Origin: DASUAS01 sp963819475
Lineage (GTDB): Bacteria; Actinomycetota; Acidimicrobiia; IMCC26256; DASPTH01
Length of the DNA stretch: 64,000 nt
Direction: 5' to 3'
Assembly: GCA_963819475.1 (NCBI GenBank)
Contig: CAWFWE010000002.1
Span: forward strand, 682,001-746,000
The notes beneath the pieces are model-generated. The model had not been told where the DNA came from, made no database searches, and worked only from the letters and a program-made list of their open reading frames with translations. Both the position numbers and the translations under genes were made by a program. Positions 32,918 to 42,068 of the stretch are shown here, one piece after another. Positions within the stretch are counted from its first letter, which is position 1. The number at the start of each line of letters is the position of its first letter.

Positions 32918-33776
32918 ATGAACCCGGCGCCGGCGCGCCTGCGCAGCCTCCTGTTCGCGCCCGCGAGCAAGCCCGACGTGCTCCGGAAGATGCCGCGTGC
33001 AGAGCCCGACGGCGTCGCGCTCGACCTCGAGGACGCCGTGCCCGCCGACGGCAAGGCCGACAGCGCGTGCGCACTCCCGCGCGGTCGGTGCCGAGCTCGC
33101 GGCCGCGCACCCGAACCTCGCGGTCTACGTGCGGGTGAACCCGGTGGCCAGCGAGTGGTTCGCGGCCGACGTCGCCGAGGGCGTCGCGCCCGAGATCGCC
33201 GGCATCATCGTGCCCAAGCTCGAGTCGCCGGAACAGCTCGACACCGCGGCCGCCGCGCTCGAACGGGCAGGCCTCGGGCACCTGCACGTGCTCGCCGGTC
33301 TGGAGAGTGCCATGGGGGTCGAGCGGGCGGGGGAGCTCCTGCACCCGCCGGTGGCGGTCGCGTACTTCGGCGCCGAGGACTTCATCGCCGACCTCGGGGG
33401 TGTGCGCACCGCGGCGGGGACCGAGGTCCTGTACGCGCGGTCCCGCGTCGCGCTGGCGGCCCGGCTCGCCGGCGTCCTCGCCGTCGACCAGGTCGTCACC
33501 CAGCTCGACGCCGAGGACCACTTCCTCGCCGACGCCGCCCTCGGGCGCGCCATCGGCTACCGGGGCAAGCTCTGCATCCACCCCGCGCAGGTCCTGCTGG
33601 CCAACCGCGCGTTCTCCTCGTCGCCGGAGGAGCTCGACCGGGCCCGGCGCCTGCTCGCCGCCTACGACGAGGCCGTGGCCCGGGGCGAGGCCGCGATCGC
33701 CTTCGAGGGGCAGATGGTCGACGAACCCCTGGCCCGCCACGCCCGCGCCGTCCTCGCCGCGGCCGGACCCTCCTGA
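32918..33776 (+). pseudogene. CitE-like CoA lyase (HpcH/HpaI aldolase family), one frameshift
   Basis: CitE-like proteins cleave citramalyl-, malyl- or related CoA esters with Mg2+. The N-terminus LRSLLFAPASKPDVLRKMPRAEPDGVALDLEDAVP is canonical. After about residue 49 (KADSA) the frame breaks, and one base later it continues as RAHSRAVGAELAAAHPNLAVYVRVNP...IIVPKLESPEQL, VLAGLESAMGVE, YFGAEDFIADLGG (metal Glu/Asp) and GKLCIHPAQV. The shift lies near 33060-33075. The ATG is the last base set of the upstream repeat, giving start-stop overlap with it. Confidence 0.85.
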
Positions 33777-33786
33777 GCACTCTCTC

Positions 33787-33792
33787 TAGAAT
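33787..33792 (+). promoter_or_regulatory. Putative -10 box (TAGAAT) for the metallopeptidase
   Basis: TAGAAT lies 6 nt before the GTG at 33799 and matches the actinobacterial -10 consensus. Leaderless transcription is likely. Confidence 0.55.
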
Positions 33793-33798
33793 CCCGCC

Positions 33799-35409
33799 GT
33801 GCCCTCACCTCCCGCTGACCTCGTCGCCCGCATCGAATCGGAGCTCCGACCGCTCGAGGTCGAGCTGGCCGAGGCGTGGTGGGAGTCGAACACCCGGTCG
33901 TCGTCGGCAGCGGACGTCCGGCGCACCGCGGCCGAGCTCGCCCGCCGCTCGTACCTCGCCGATGCCGACACCTTCGCCGCGGTGCGGGCCGCGCGCGACG
34001 ACGTCGCCGACGACCCCGCGGCCGATCCCCTGCTCCGACGCCAGCTCGACGTGCTCTACGACGCGTTCGTGCCCCACCAGGTGTCGGCCGACCTCCGTCG
34101 CGCCATCGTGGAGCTCGAGACCACGGTGGAGTCGACGTTCAACAACTTCCGCGGGAGCATCGACGGCAGGCGGGTGGACGACAACGCCATCGCCGAGATC
34201 CTCCGCACGAGTGACGACGCCGACGAACGGCGGGCGGCGTGGGAGGCGTCGAAGCAGATCGGTCCCGAGGTCGCCGACCGAATCCGCGAGCTCGCCCGAC
34301 TGCGCAACCAGGCGGCGCGCGACCTCGGCGCCCGCGACCACTTCGCCCTCGCGCTCGCGACCGGGGAGCTCGACGAGACCCGCCTGTTCGTCACCCTCGA
34401 CGACGTCGACCGGGCCACCGCCGAGCCGTTCGCGGCCTGGAAGCGCGAGGTCGACGTGTCGCTCGCCCGCCGCTTCGGATGCACCCCCGACGATCTGCGC
34501 CCGTGGCACTACGACGACCCGTTCTTCCAGAGCCCGCCCGCCGAGGGCGCGATCGCGATCGACCACTTCTTCGCCGAGGCCGACCTCGAAGCCCTGACGC
34601 TGCGAACCTACGACGGCCTCGGCCTCGACGTGCGCCCCGTGCTCGCGCACAGCGACCTGTACGCGCGCGAAGGCAAGAGCCAGCATGCCTTCTGCATCGA
34701 CATCGACCGCGCCGGCGACGTGCGCGTGCTCTGCAACGTCGAGCCGAGCGAGCGGTGGATGGACACGATGCTCCACGAGTTCGGCCACGCCATCTACGAC
34801 CGCGAGTGCGACGACACCCTGCCCTGGCTGGTGCGAGGCGCCGCCCACGCGTTGACCACCGAGGGCATCGCCATGCTCATGGGCCGCCTGCCGCGCGATC
34901 CACGCTGGCTGCGCAACGTCGCCGCGGTCGACGACGACGCGGTGACCGCGATCGCGCCTGCGCTCGCGCAAGCCCGCCGGGCCGCGTTGCTGGTGTTCGC
35001 CCGGTGGGTGCTGGTGATGACCAACTTCGAGCGGCGCCTGTACGCCGACCCCGACGCCGACCTCGACACGCTCTGGTGGGACCTCGTCGAGCAGCACCAG
35101 CTCGTGCACCGCCCCGACGGCCGTCGTGCGCCTGACTGGGCCGCCAAGATCCACCTCGCCGCCGCGCCCGTCTACTACCAGAACTACCTCTACGGGGAGC
35201 TGTTCGCGTCGCAGCTCGACGCCACCCTCGCGGCCCGCACCGACGGACTCGTCGACCAACGCGCCGCGGGTGAGCTGCTTCGCAACAACGTCTTCGCGCC
35301 GGGCGCGTCACTGCGGTGGGACGACCTGGTGATCCGGGCCACCGGCGAGCCGCTCTCGGCCACGCACCTGGCGCGCCAGCTGGCGACGCCGGAACGAAAT
35401 CCGATCTGA
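33799..35409 (+). CDS. Zinc metallopeptidase, M2/M3-like (gluzincin)
   Basis: A 536-residue all-helical peptidase. The zinc motif is HEFGH in MLHEFGHAIYD (about residues 326-330), and the third ligand Glu is in HALTTEGIAMLMGRL about 30 residues later, as in the M2 and M3 families. No signal peptide is seen, so it is probably a cytoplasmic oligopeptidase. Its TGA overlaps the SDR start (TGATG). Confidence 0.85.
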   Translation: MPSPPADLVARIESELRPLEVELAEAWWESNTRSSSAADVRRTAAELARRSYLADADTFAAVRAARDDVADDPAADPLLRRQLDVLYDAFVPHQVSADLRRAIVELETTVESTFNNFRGSIDGRRVDDNAIAEILRTSDDADERRAAWEASKQIGPEVADRIRELARLRNQAARDLGARDHFALALATGELDETRLFVTLDDVDRATAEPFAAWKREVDVSLARRFGCTPDDLRPWHYDDPFFQSPPAEGAIAIDHFFAEADLEALTLRTYDGLGLDVRPVLAHSDLYAREGKSQHAFCIDIDRAGDVRVLCNVEPSERWMDTMLHEFGHAIYDRECDDTLPWLVRGAAHALTTEGIAMLMGRLPRDPRWLRNVAAVDDDAVTAIAPALAQARRAALLVFARWVLVMTNFERRLYADPDADLDTLWWDLVEQHQLVHRPDGRRAPDWAAKIHLAAAPVYYQNYLYGELFASQLDATLAARTDGLVDQRAAGELLRNNVFAPGASLRWDDLVIRATGEPLSATHLARQLATPERNPI

Positions 35410-36212
35410 TGGATCTGGGCCTGAACGGTCGGGCGACGGTCGTCGCGGGCGGGACGCGCGGCGTGGGACGCGCGACTGCGGAGATGCTGGCGGCCGAAGG
35501 CGCGCGCGTGGCGGTGCTGGCGCGCACCCCCAGCCACCTGCGCGAGGCCGAGGACGAGCTTCTCGCCGCCGGAGCCGAGGACGCCATCGGTCTCGAGTGC
35601 GACCTCCTCGACACCGGCGAGGTGGAAGCCGCGTTCACGTTCCTCGACGAACGGTGGGGCGAATGCCACGCGCTCGTCAACACCGTCGGTCCCGCGCACG
35701 TCGGCGGTCTCGACGATCTGACCGACGCGGCGTGGCTCGACGAGTTCGACCTCGGCGTGCTCACGATGATCCGGACGACCCGCGCCGCGCTGCCGTTGCT
35801 GCGGAAGGCGACGTTCGCCCGCGTCGTCAACGTCGCCGCGTCCTCGATCCGGCACCAGAGCCCCGGACTCATCGGTTTCACCGCGTCGAAGGCGGCGATG
35901 GCCAGCGCGTCGAAGAACCTGTCCCGAGCCCTCGCGCCCGAGGGGATCATCGTGAACACGGTGGCGCCGGGCACGGTCATGTCGCCGACGCTCGCCGGCT
36001 ACCTCGTCGGCACCGACCTCGAAGGCCTTCCCGAGGGACCGCTCGAGGCCGCCTACGAGGCCATCGCCCGCGACTACGGCGCCTCCAACGACATCGGCCG
36101 GGTGGGGCTGCCGGAGGAGGTCGCGACCATGGTCGTGTTCCTCTGCTCGGAGCTCTGCAGCTTCGTCGTCGGTGCCACCGTGCCCGTCGACGGCGGCACC
36201 GACTTCTTCTGA
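35409..36212 (+). CDS. Short-chain dehydrogenase/reductase with Phe in place of the catalytic Tyr
   Basis: A 267-residue classical SDR with AGGTRGVGRATA (nucleotide loop), ECDLLD, NTVGP, Ser145/146 in VNVAASS, Lys161 and a normal C-terminus VPVDGGTDFF. The YxxxK position reads FTASK, so the catalytic tyrosine is Phe157. In most SDRs this abolishes activity, so the protein may use another residue or bind rather than reduce its ligand. It is coupled to the peptidase by TGATG and followed 18 bp later by an acyl-CoA synthetase. Confidence 0.85.
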   Translation: MDLGLNGRATVVAGGTRGVGRATAEMLAAEGARVAVLARTPSHLREAEDELLAAGAEDAIGLECDLLDTGEVEAAFTFLDERWGECHALVNTVGPAHVGGLDDLTDAAWLDEFDLGVLTMIRTTRAALPLLRKATFARVVNVAASSIRHQSPGLIGFTASKAAMASASKNLSRALAPEGIIVNTVAPGTVMSPTLAGYLVGTDLEGLPEGPLEAAYEAIARDYGASNDIGRVGLPEEVATMVVFLCSELCSFVVGATVPVDGGTDFF

Positions 36213-36230
36213 GCGCGGGATCGACGGCCG

Positions 36231-37832
36231 TTGGAGTTCAACCTCGCCGACCTCTGGGAGCGCGTCGCCGACGCGGTACCCGATCACGAGGCCATGGTCT
36301 GCGGCGACCGGCGGCTCAGCTATGCCGCGGCCGACGAGCGCGCCACCCGGCTCGCCCACCACCTCGCCGCGCTCGGCATCGGCGTCGGCGATCACGTCGC
36401 GCTCTACCTGTACAACGGGACCGAGTACCTCGAGGCGATGCTGGCCGCGTTCAAGCTGCGGGCGGTGCCGATCAACGTCAACTACCGGTACGGCCAAGAG
36501 GAGCTGCGCTACCTCCTCGACGATGCCGACGTCAAGGCGGTCGTGTTCCACCGCGAGTTCGCACCCACCCTCGAAGGGGCGCGCGCCACGCTGCCCGCGC
36601 TCACCGGGTTCGTCATGGTCGACGACGAGTCGGGTGCCGCACCGCCGTCCGGCGCCACCGAGTACGAGGCTGCGCTGATGGCTGCGTCGCCCCTGCGCGA
36701 CTTCGGGTCGCGCTCGCCCGACGACCTGTACATCCTCTACACCGGCGGTACCACCGGCATGCCGAAGGGCGTGATGTGGCGAGCCGAGGACATCTTCTTC
36801 GGCGCATTCGGTGGCGGGAACCTGGGTGAGGCACCGATCACCACCCCGGAGGAGATCGTCGACTCCCTCGACACCCACCGGCGCGGCCTGCCCGCGTGCC
36901 CGTTCATGCACGGCACCGCCCACTGGATGGCGTTCGGCACGCTGTACTCCGCCGGCACGGTCGTCATCTCGCCCGACCGACACCTCGAGCCCGGGCGGCT
37001 CTGGCGCCTGATCGAGCGCGAGCGCACGACGTTCCTCGTGATCGTGGGCGACGCCTTCGCCCGCCCGCTGGTCGAGGCGTTCGACCGCCTCGACCCCGAG
37101 CCCGACGTCACGCCGCTGACCGTGGTGCTCTCCGGCGGCGCGGTGCTGTCGCCGTCGGTGAAGGAGGCGTGGGTCGAACGGTTCCCCGGAACGTTGTTGA
37201 TCGACGGCTTCGGCGCGTCCGAGACCGGCGGCCAGGGCCAGAGCGTGTCGGCCGCCGGCGGGCCGATCGAGTCGGCGCCCCGCTTCCGCGTCAACGACGA
37301 GACGACCGTGCTCGACGACGCGCTCCGACCGGTCGCACCCGGTGTCGTCGGCAAGCTGGCGCGGCGCGGGCACGTGCCCCTGGGGTACTACCGCGACCCG
37401 GAGAAGACGGCGGCGACGTTCCCGGTGATCGACGGCGTGCGGTGGTCGGTGCCCGGCGACCACGCCCGGATCGAGGACGACGGCACCATCACCGTGCTCG
37501 GCCGCGGGTCGGTGTCGATCAACACCGGCGGCGAGAAGGTGTACCCGGAGGAGGTCGAGGCGGCACTGAAGTCGAACGACGCGGTGTTCGACGCCGTCGT
37601 CGTCGGTGTGCCCGACGAGCGTTGGGGCGAGCGCGTCACCGCGGTCGTGCAGCCGCGGCCGGGCGCCGCTCCCACGCTCGACTCCCTCGCCGAGCACACC
37701 CGGGCGCAGCTGGCGTCGTACAAGGTGCCGCGGAGCCTGGTGCTGGTCGACGAGATCGCGCGGTCGCCGTCGGGCAAGCCCGACTACCGGTGGGCACGGG
37801 CCACCGCCGTCGCCGCCGCGGGCACGCCGTAG
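36231..37832 (+). CDS. Acyl-CoA synthetase (FadD-like AMP ligase)
   Basis: A 533-residue ANL-family ligase that forms acyl-CoA from a carboxylic acid, ATP and CoA. ILYTGGTTGMPKGVMWR is the ATP loop, GFGASETGGQG the A5 motif, VPGDHARIEDDGTITVLGRGSVSINTGGEKVYPEEVE the hinge region, and SPSGKPDYRWA contains the adenylation lysine. The start is taken as TTG at 36231, which gives the normal N-terminus EFNLADLWERVADAVPDHEA. Similar proteins activate sterol side chains or long-chain acids. Confidence 0.9.
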   Translation: MEFNLADLWERVADAVPDHEAMVCGDRRLSYAAADERATRLAHHLAALGIGVGDHVALYLYNGTEYLEAMLAAFKLRAVPINVNYRYGQEELRYLLDDADVKAVVFHREFAPTLEGARATLPALTGFVMVDDESGAAPPSGATEYEAALMAASPLRDFGSRSPDDLYILYTGGTTGMPKGVMWRAEDIFFGAFGGGNLGEAPITTPEEIVDSLDTHRRGLPACPFMHGTAHWMAFGTLYSAGTVVISPDRHLEPGRLWRLIERERTTFLVIVGDAFARPLVEAFDRLDPEPDVTPLTVVLSGGAVLSPSVKEAWVERFPGTLLIDGFGASETGGQGQSVSAAGGPIESAPRFRVNDETTVLDDALRPVAPGVVGKLARRGHVPLGYYRDPEKTAATFPVIDGVRWSVPGDHARIEDDGTITVLGRGSVSINTGGEKVYPEEVEAALKSNDAVFDAVVVGVPDERWGERVTAVVQPRPGAAPTLDSLAEHTRAQLASYKVPRSLVLVDEIARSPSGKPDYRWARATAVAAAGTP

Positions 37833-37835
37833 CCT
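37830..37835 (+). promoter_or_regulatory. Putative -10 box (TAGCCT) overlapping a stop codon
   Basis: TAGCCT begins with the TAG stop of the acyl-CoA synthetase and lies 6 nt before the GTG at 37842. The downstream gene could be transcribed alone as a leaderless mRNA. Confidence 0.45.
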
Positions 37836-37841
37836 GCAGGT

Positions 37842-39887
37842 GTGAACCGACTCGCCGGCGAGACCAGCCCGTACCTGCGGCAGCACGCCGACAACCCGGT
37901 CGACTGGTACCCGTGGGGCGAGGAAGCGTTCGGCCGGGCCCGGGCCGAGGACAAGCCCGTCCTCCTGTCGGTCGGGTACTCGTCGTGCCACTGGTGCCAC
38001 GTGATGGCCCACGAGTCGTTCGAGGACGTCGACGTCGCCGCGGTGATGAACGAGCGCTTCGTCAACGTGAAGGTCGACCGCGAAGAGCGCCCTGACGTCG
38101 ACGCCATCTACATGCAGGCGGTCCAGGCGATGACGGGGAGCGGTGGTTGGCCGATGACCGTCTTCCTCGACCCCGAGGGCCGGCCGTTCTTCGGCGGCAC
38201 CTACTTCCCGCCCGACGACCGGCAGGGCATGCCCGGCTTCGTGCGCCTCCTGGACGCCATCGACGACGCGTGGCGCAACCGGCGCGACGAGCTCGGCGAG
38301 CAGGCCGAGCAGCTGCGCCAGGCCATCGAGGAGAGCACCGCCATCGGTGGCCGCGGTCCGGGTGCGCCGCTGTCCGAGGCGTTGCTCGACCAGGCGGTCG
38401 CCGGCCTCCGGGGCCAGTTCGACGGCCGCTTCGGCGGCTTCGGCCGGGCGCCCAAGTTCCCGCAGGCGATGGCCCTCACCTTCCTCCTCGACCAGGCGGC
38501 GCTCGCACCGGCGGACGACATCCTGGAGATGGTCACGGTGTCGCTCGACGCCATGGCCGCGGGCGGCATCTACGACCAGGTCGGCGGCGGCTTCCACCGC
38601 TACTCGGTCGACGCGCACTGGCTCGTGCCGCACTTCGAAAAGATGTTGTACGACCAGGCGTTGCTCGTGCGCGCGTACCTGCACGGATGGCTGGTCACCG
38701 GCATCGACCGCTACCGCCGGGTCGTGGAGGAGACGATCACCTACGTCCTGCGCGACCTGCGCCACGCCGAGGGCGGCTTCTTCTCCGCCGAGGACGCCGA
38801 CTCCGAGGGCGTCGAAGGGCGCTTCTACGTGTGGTCGCTCGAGGAGCTCGAGGCACTGAGCGGCGACGACCTGCCCGAGCTCGTCCGGCACTACGGCGTC
38901 ACCGCCCGCGGCAACTTCGAGGATCCGCACACCGGCTTCCGGGGCAACATCCTCCACGCCGTCGGCCCGACCGACGACATCCCCGACGCGGTGGCCCGGG
39001 TCCTCCCGAAGCTGTTCGCCGCCCGTGAGCAGCGGGTGCGTCCCGGGCTCGACGACAAGGTGCTGCTCGGGTGGAACGCGCTCTTCCTGCGCTCGCTGAC
39101 CGAGGCGGCCGACGCGTTCGGGCGCGACGACTGGATGGACGCGGCGCGCATCAATGCGCAGTTCCTCCTCCGCGAGCTGCGGCGCGACGACGGACGCCTG
39201 CTCCGGTCGTGGCAGGACGGGCGTGCCAACCTGCTCGCCTACGCCGAGGACTACGCCGCGCTGCTCGAGGCGCTCCTCGCGTTGGCCGAGCTCGACGACG
39301 TCCGCTGGCTCGCGGAGGCGCGCGCCGTCGCCGACGGGTTGGTCGCGCTGTTCGCCGACGACGAACGGGGCGGGTTCTACACGACCGGTGCCGACGCCGA
39401 GGCGTTGATCGTCCGGCCCAAGGACGCCCAGGACAACGCCACCCCGTCCGAGAACTCGCTCGCCGCCGACGGGCTGTTGCGGCTGGCCGCTCTCACCGGC
39501 GACGCCGACGCGGCCGCGCGCGCCGAGCGCTGGGTCGCGACGCTGGCGCCCGTGGTGGGTGAGTACCCGACCGCGTTCGCCTTCCTGCTCGAAGCGGTCG
39601 GGCGCCTCGTCCGCCCCCCGCTCGAGGTCGCGGTGGTCGGCGAGGCCGACGATCCCGCGCGTCGGGCACTGGTCGACGTGCTCCGCCGGCGGTTGCTGCC
39701 GTCGTCGGTACGGGTCACCGCCGCGCCGGGTACCGGCGCGGAGCTCACGCCGCTCCTCGCCGAGCGGGCCGGGCGCGACGGCAAGGCCACCGCGTACGTG
39801 TGCCAGCGGTTCGCCTGTCAGCTGCCGGTGACCGACGCCGACGCCCTGCGCCACCAGCTCGACGACGTCACCGCGACCCGGCGCTGA
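37842..39887 (+). CDS. DUF255 / thioredoxin-domain protein (YyaL-like)
   Basis: A 681-residue cytoplasmic protein of the YyaL/spermatogenesis-associated protein 20 family. The N-terminal thioredoxin-like domain begins RLAGETSPYLRQHADNPVDW and has SSCHWCHVMAHESF with the CHWC pair (residues 49-52). The C-terminal half is an (alpha/alpha) toroid like N-acylglucosamine epimerases (GGIYDQVGGGFHRYSVDAHWLVPHFEKMLYDQ, DNATPSENSLAADGLLRLAAL). The biochemical role is not established. Confidence 0.9.
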   Translation: MNRLAGETSPYLRQHADNPVDWYPWGEEAFGRARAEDKPVLLSVGYSSCHWCHVMAHESFEDVDVAAVMNERFVNVKVDREERPDVDAIYMQAVQAMTGSGGWPMTVFLDPEGRPFFGGTYFPPDDRQGMPGFVRLLDAIDDAWRNRRDELGEQAEQLRQAIEESTAIGGRGPGAPLSEALLDQAVAGLRGQFDGRFGGFGRAPKFPQAMALTFLLDQAALAPADDILEMVTVSLDAMAAGGIYDQVGGGFHRYSVDAHWLVPHFEKMLYDQALLVRAYLHGWLVTGIDRYRRVVEETITYVLRDLRHAEGGFFSAEDADSEGVEGRFYVWSLEELEALSGDDLPELVRHYGVTARGNFEDPHTGFRGNILHAVGPTDDIPDAVARVLPKLFAAREQRVRPGLDDKVLLGWNALFLRSLTEAADAFGRDDWMDAARINAQFLLRELRRDDGRLLRSWQDGRANLLAYAEDYAALLEALLALAELDDVRWLAEARAVADGLVALFADDERGGFYTTGADAEALIVRPKDAQDNATPSENSLAADGLLRLAALTGDADAAARAERWVATLAPVVGEYPTAFAFLLEAVGRLVRPPLEVAVVGEADDPARRALVDVLRRRLLPSSVRVTAAPGTGAELTPLLAERAGRDGKATAYVCQRFACQLPVTDADALRHQLDDVTATRR

Positions 39888-39925
39888 CGTTCGGGCGCGC
39901 GACGCCCGCCACCGAGGAGCACCCC

Positions 39926-40948
39926 ATGCCCATGAGCTCGATCGCCCACCGCCGACTGGGCGCCGCGGGGCCGTCGGTGTCGGCCGTCGGTCTCGGGTGC
40001 ATGGCCATGTCCGGGATGTACGGCGCCGCCGACGACGACGAGAGCCTCGCCACCATCCGCGCCGCGGTCGACGCCGGCGTCTCGCTCCTCGACACCGGTG
40101 ACTTCTACGGCTCCGGCCACAACGAGCTGCTCGTCGGCCGCGCCCTGCGCGACCTCGATCGCGAGTCGGTGCTGGTCAGCGTGAAGTTCGGCGGCCTGCG
40201 CGGGCCCGACGGCGCCTGGGGTGGGATCGACACCCGGCCCGAGGCGATGCGCAACTTCCTGGCGTACTCCTTGAACCGGCTCGGGACCGACCACGTGGAC
40301 GTGTACCGCCCGGCGCGGCTCGATCCCGAGGTGCCCATCGAGGACACCATCGGTGCGATCGCGGCACAGGTCGAGGCCGGGTACGTGAGGTACATCGGGT
40401 TGTCCGAGGTGGGCGCGGCGACGATCCGCCGCGCCGCCGCGGTGCACCCGATCTGCGACCTGCAGATCGAGTATTCGATCCTCTCGCGCGGCATCGAGGA
40501 CGACATCCTGCCGACGTGCCGCGAGCTGGGCATCGCGGTGACCGCCTACGGCGTGCTCTCGCGCGGCCTGATCAGCGCCGACCTGACTGCGGCGCCGAGC
40601 GACGCCGCCGACCTCCGCGCCCACAGCCCACGCTTCCAGGGCGAGAATTTCGCCGCCAACCGGCGCCTCGTCGACGCCCTGGCCGCGATCGCGTCGGCCA
40701 AGGGGGTGTCGGTGCCGCAGCTGGCGTTCGCGTGGGTGCTCGCCCAGGGCGACGACCTCGTCCCGCTCGTCGGCACCAAGCGGCGTGACCGGTTGACCGA
40801 CTCGCTCGGCGCGCTCGACGTCGAGCTGACCGCCGCCGACCTCGCCGCCGTCGAGGATGCGGTACCACGCGAGGCCGCGGCAGGGGCGCGCTACGCCGAC
40901 GCGCAGATGGCCATGCTCGACAGCGAACGACCGCACGGGGAGCGCTGA
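39926..40948 (+). CDS. Aldo/keto reductase
   Basis: A 340-residue NADPH-dependent reductase with the (beta/alpha)8 fold. Asp56 and Tyr61 are in LLDTGDFYGSGHNE and Lys87 in VSVKFGG; the position normally His reads RPARLDP, as in a known subgroup. IEYSILSRGIEDDILPTCRELGI and VPLVGTKRRDRL form the cofactor-binding end. GAGGAG lies 7 nt before the ATG. It probably reduces aldehydes or ketones; the substrate is unknown. Confidence 0.9.
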   Translation: MPMSSIAHRRLGAAGPSVSAVGLGCMAMSGMYGAADDDESLATIRAAVDAGVSLLDTGDFYGSGHNELLVGRALRDLDRESVLVSVKFGGLRGPDGAWGGIDTRPEAMRNFLAYSLNRLGTDHVDVYRPARLDPEVPIEDTIGAIAAQVEAGYVRYIGLSEVGAATIRRAAAVHPICDLQIEYSILSRGIEDDILPTCRELGIAVTAYGVLSRGLISADLTAAPSDAADLRAHSPRFQGENFAANRRLVDALAAIASAKGVSVPQLAFAWVLAQGDDLVPLVGTKRRDRLTDSLGALDVELTAADLAAVEDAVPREAAAGARYADAQMAMLDSERPHGER

Positions 40949-40991
40949 ACGCCAACGCTTCCTGTGTCCGGTCGCGGTGGGCGGGGCGCGC

Positions 40992-42068
40992 TCACTCCCC
41001 GACCACACGCGGATCCGACTCGAGCTGCTCGACCCGCGCCGGTTCGGCAACGGCACCGTGCACCTCCGCGACCACGCCGGGTGACCCCGCCCGGGCCGCG
41101 GCAGCGTCGTCGTCGGTGCGCGGCCGCGTGATCACGATCTGCACCATCGCGATGAGCAGCACCACGATGGTGAGGATGCTGGCGCTCGGTGGCACCTCGA
41201 CGACGATGCTGACGAGCTGCACGATGATCGCGAAGGCCTGCGCCGCGAGCGGCAGCGCCACCGCCTTCCACCCCGCGACCCGGACCGGTTCGAGCTTGTC
41301 CGGGTGCGGCAGCCACGCGGCGTACGCGACCAGCATCATGCCGGCGAGCCACACCGCATCGAAGCTCGTCTCCGCGTTGTAGGAGTGGCCGAGGACGTCG
41401 ACCGAGTAGATGGCGTCGGCAAGGGCGAGGGTGGCGAACCCCGCGCAGAGCGCGGTCCACATCGGCCCGGCGCGCCAACCCATGAGCGCCAGCACGCCGA
41501 GCGTCGCGCCGACGACGACGGCGTCGCCGAGCGGATACGCGAAGTCGACCGCATCGGCGAGGGTGTTCGCGCTCGAGTGCTCGGCGGCCGGTTGCAGGAA
41601 CAGCGCGACCCAGGGCGTGGCCACCACGAGCATCACCACGACGCCGTCGATCCAGCGGTGGAGCTCGAAGCCCGGCACCCGGTCGCGCACGAGCAACACC
41701 AGCGCGGCGACGATCAGCGGGTACCACGCCAGCCAGAAGACGTCGGAGATGCTGGTGACCACGTCCGGGTCGCCGCGCAGGCTCCAGAGCGTGTCGCCGA
41801 TCGCCCAGAGCACCAGCGCGGTCGCGACCAGGAACCAGGCGGCCCGGTTGTGGCGGGCGCGCACGGCTGCCACCAGGCACATGATCGCCACCGTCCACAC
41901 CGCGGCGTCGCTCACCCAGTTCTCGAGGACGTCGTGGGTCGCTTCGCCCCCTACGTCCGTCACGCCGTGTACGGCGAGCGCGATCGCCACGACGATGAGA
42001 CCCACCCAGACGAACGCGGTCCGGCGGGTCAGCACGTCCTTGTGAGGTCGCAGGGCGATTCGGGTCAA
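40992..42068 (-). CDS. Multi-span membrane protein, MASE-like sensor region without an output domain
   Basis: A 358-residue protein with nine or ten hydrophobic helices (for example residues 18-38, 54-68, 76-95, 106-126, 142-158) and a short Asp/Ala-rich tail. Its layout resembles the N-terminal membrane sensors of actinobacterial GGDEF/EAL proteins, but no such domain follows. It overlaps the SGNH gene by 4 bp and lies downstream of it, so the two probably function together. Confidence 0.65.
   Translation of the reverse strand: MTRIALRPHKDVLTRRTAFVWVGLIVVAIALAVHGVTDVGGEATHDVLENWVSDAAVWTVAIMCLVAAVRARHNRAAWFLVATALVLWAIGDTLWSLRGDPDVVTSISDVFWLAWYPLIVAALVLLVRDRVPGFELHRWIDGVVVMLVVATPWVALFLQPAAEHSSANTLADAVDFAYPLGDAVVVGATLGVLALMGWRAGPMWTALCAGFATLALADAIYSVDVLGHSYNAETSFDAVWLAGMMLVAYAAWLPHPDKLEPVRVAGWKAVALPLAAQAFAIIVQLVSIVVEVPPSASILTIVVLLIAMVQIVITRPRTDDDAAAARAGSPGVVAEVHGAVAEPARVEQLESDPRVVGE

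Noticed and set aside
35190..39854. A very long open frame on the minus strand (about 1550 codons), and a similar one at 60369-62780.
   Set aside because: Both are antisense to well-supported genes (peptidase, SDR, ligase, DUF255; CoA transferase), are rich in Arg/His/Gly/Val as expected for reverse frames of high-GC DNA, and have no domain.
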